Below, one piece after another: positions 63,991-64,000 of a DNA stretch of 64,000 nucleotides. Origin of the DNA: Thunnus maccoyii (taxonomy: Eukaryota; Chordata; Actinopteri; Scombriformes; Scombridae). Under the pieces are notes generated by a model. It saw only the letters and a program-made list of their open reading frames with translations, was not told the origin of the DNA and ran no database searches. The stretch covers positions 13,193,501 to 13,257,500 of the forward strand of contig NC_056550.1 in NCBI RefSeq assembly GCF_910596095.1. The letters run 5' to 3'. Numbering within the stretch: the first letter of the stretch is position 1; each line of letters starts with the position of its first letter. Both the position numbers and the translations under genes were made by a program.

Positions 63991-64000
63991 CTATATTAAG

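Overview
This is vertebrate nuclear DNA, almost certainly from a teleost fish. Genes are split into short exons with GT-AG introns, long gaps hold CA/TG microsatellites, and there are Tc1-like, LINE and SINE remnants. A bucky ball (germ plasm organiser) gene is present. All intact protein genes are on the minus strand. The set dhps - fbxw9 - tnpo2, with a G-protein gamma remnant resembling gng14, matches the human 19p13.13 neighbourhood (from memory), so this is a conserved block with fish-specific additions.

Layout: 1-9.9 kb has no gene I can support. 10.07-16.1 kb is dhps (deoxyhypusine synthase; nine coding exons, 362 aa). 17.4-17.9 kb is a decayed plus-strand G-gamma gene. 19.3-22.4 kb is fbxw9 (seven exons, 582 aa) with a long acidic insert. 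23-28.6 kb is repeats, including a LINE with an RNase H domain and a DNA transposon interrupted by a Tc1-like element. 29.5-34.0 kb is a bucky ball-family gene (five coding exons, 797 aa). 36.2-37.1 kb is an old DIRS-like fragment. 37.3-44.8 kb is a near-identical direct tandem duplication (about 3.77 kb per copy) that doubles the last four exons of a second dhps gene, whose nine-exon reading frame runs 43.3-46.7 kb (363 aa). 47.1-48.6 kb is another LINE and 50.1-50.6 kb a Tc1-like end. 51.7-64 kb is tnpo2 (transportin-2), from its 3' end back to mid-protein; the 5' part lies outside the window.

The most striking unannotated content is a family of five box C/D snoRNAs, each in a different tnpo2 intron and on the same strand as the host, one of them in a 3'UTR intron. 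Their terminal stems differ by compensatory base changes, and all five keep the same two stretches complementary to adjacent bases of 28S rRNA near the peptidyl-transferase centre.

Exon borders were read by eye from splice signals and protein similarity recalled from memory. Reading phase closes exactly across every intron of dhps, its paralogue, fbxw9, bucky ball and the visible part of tnpo2, which is the main internal check. No search or folding program was run.
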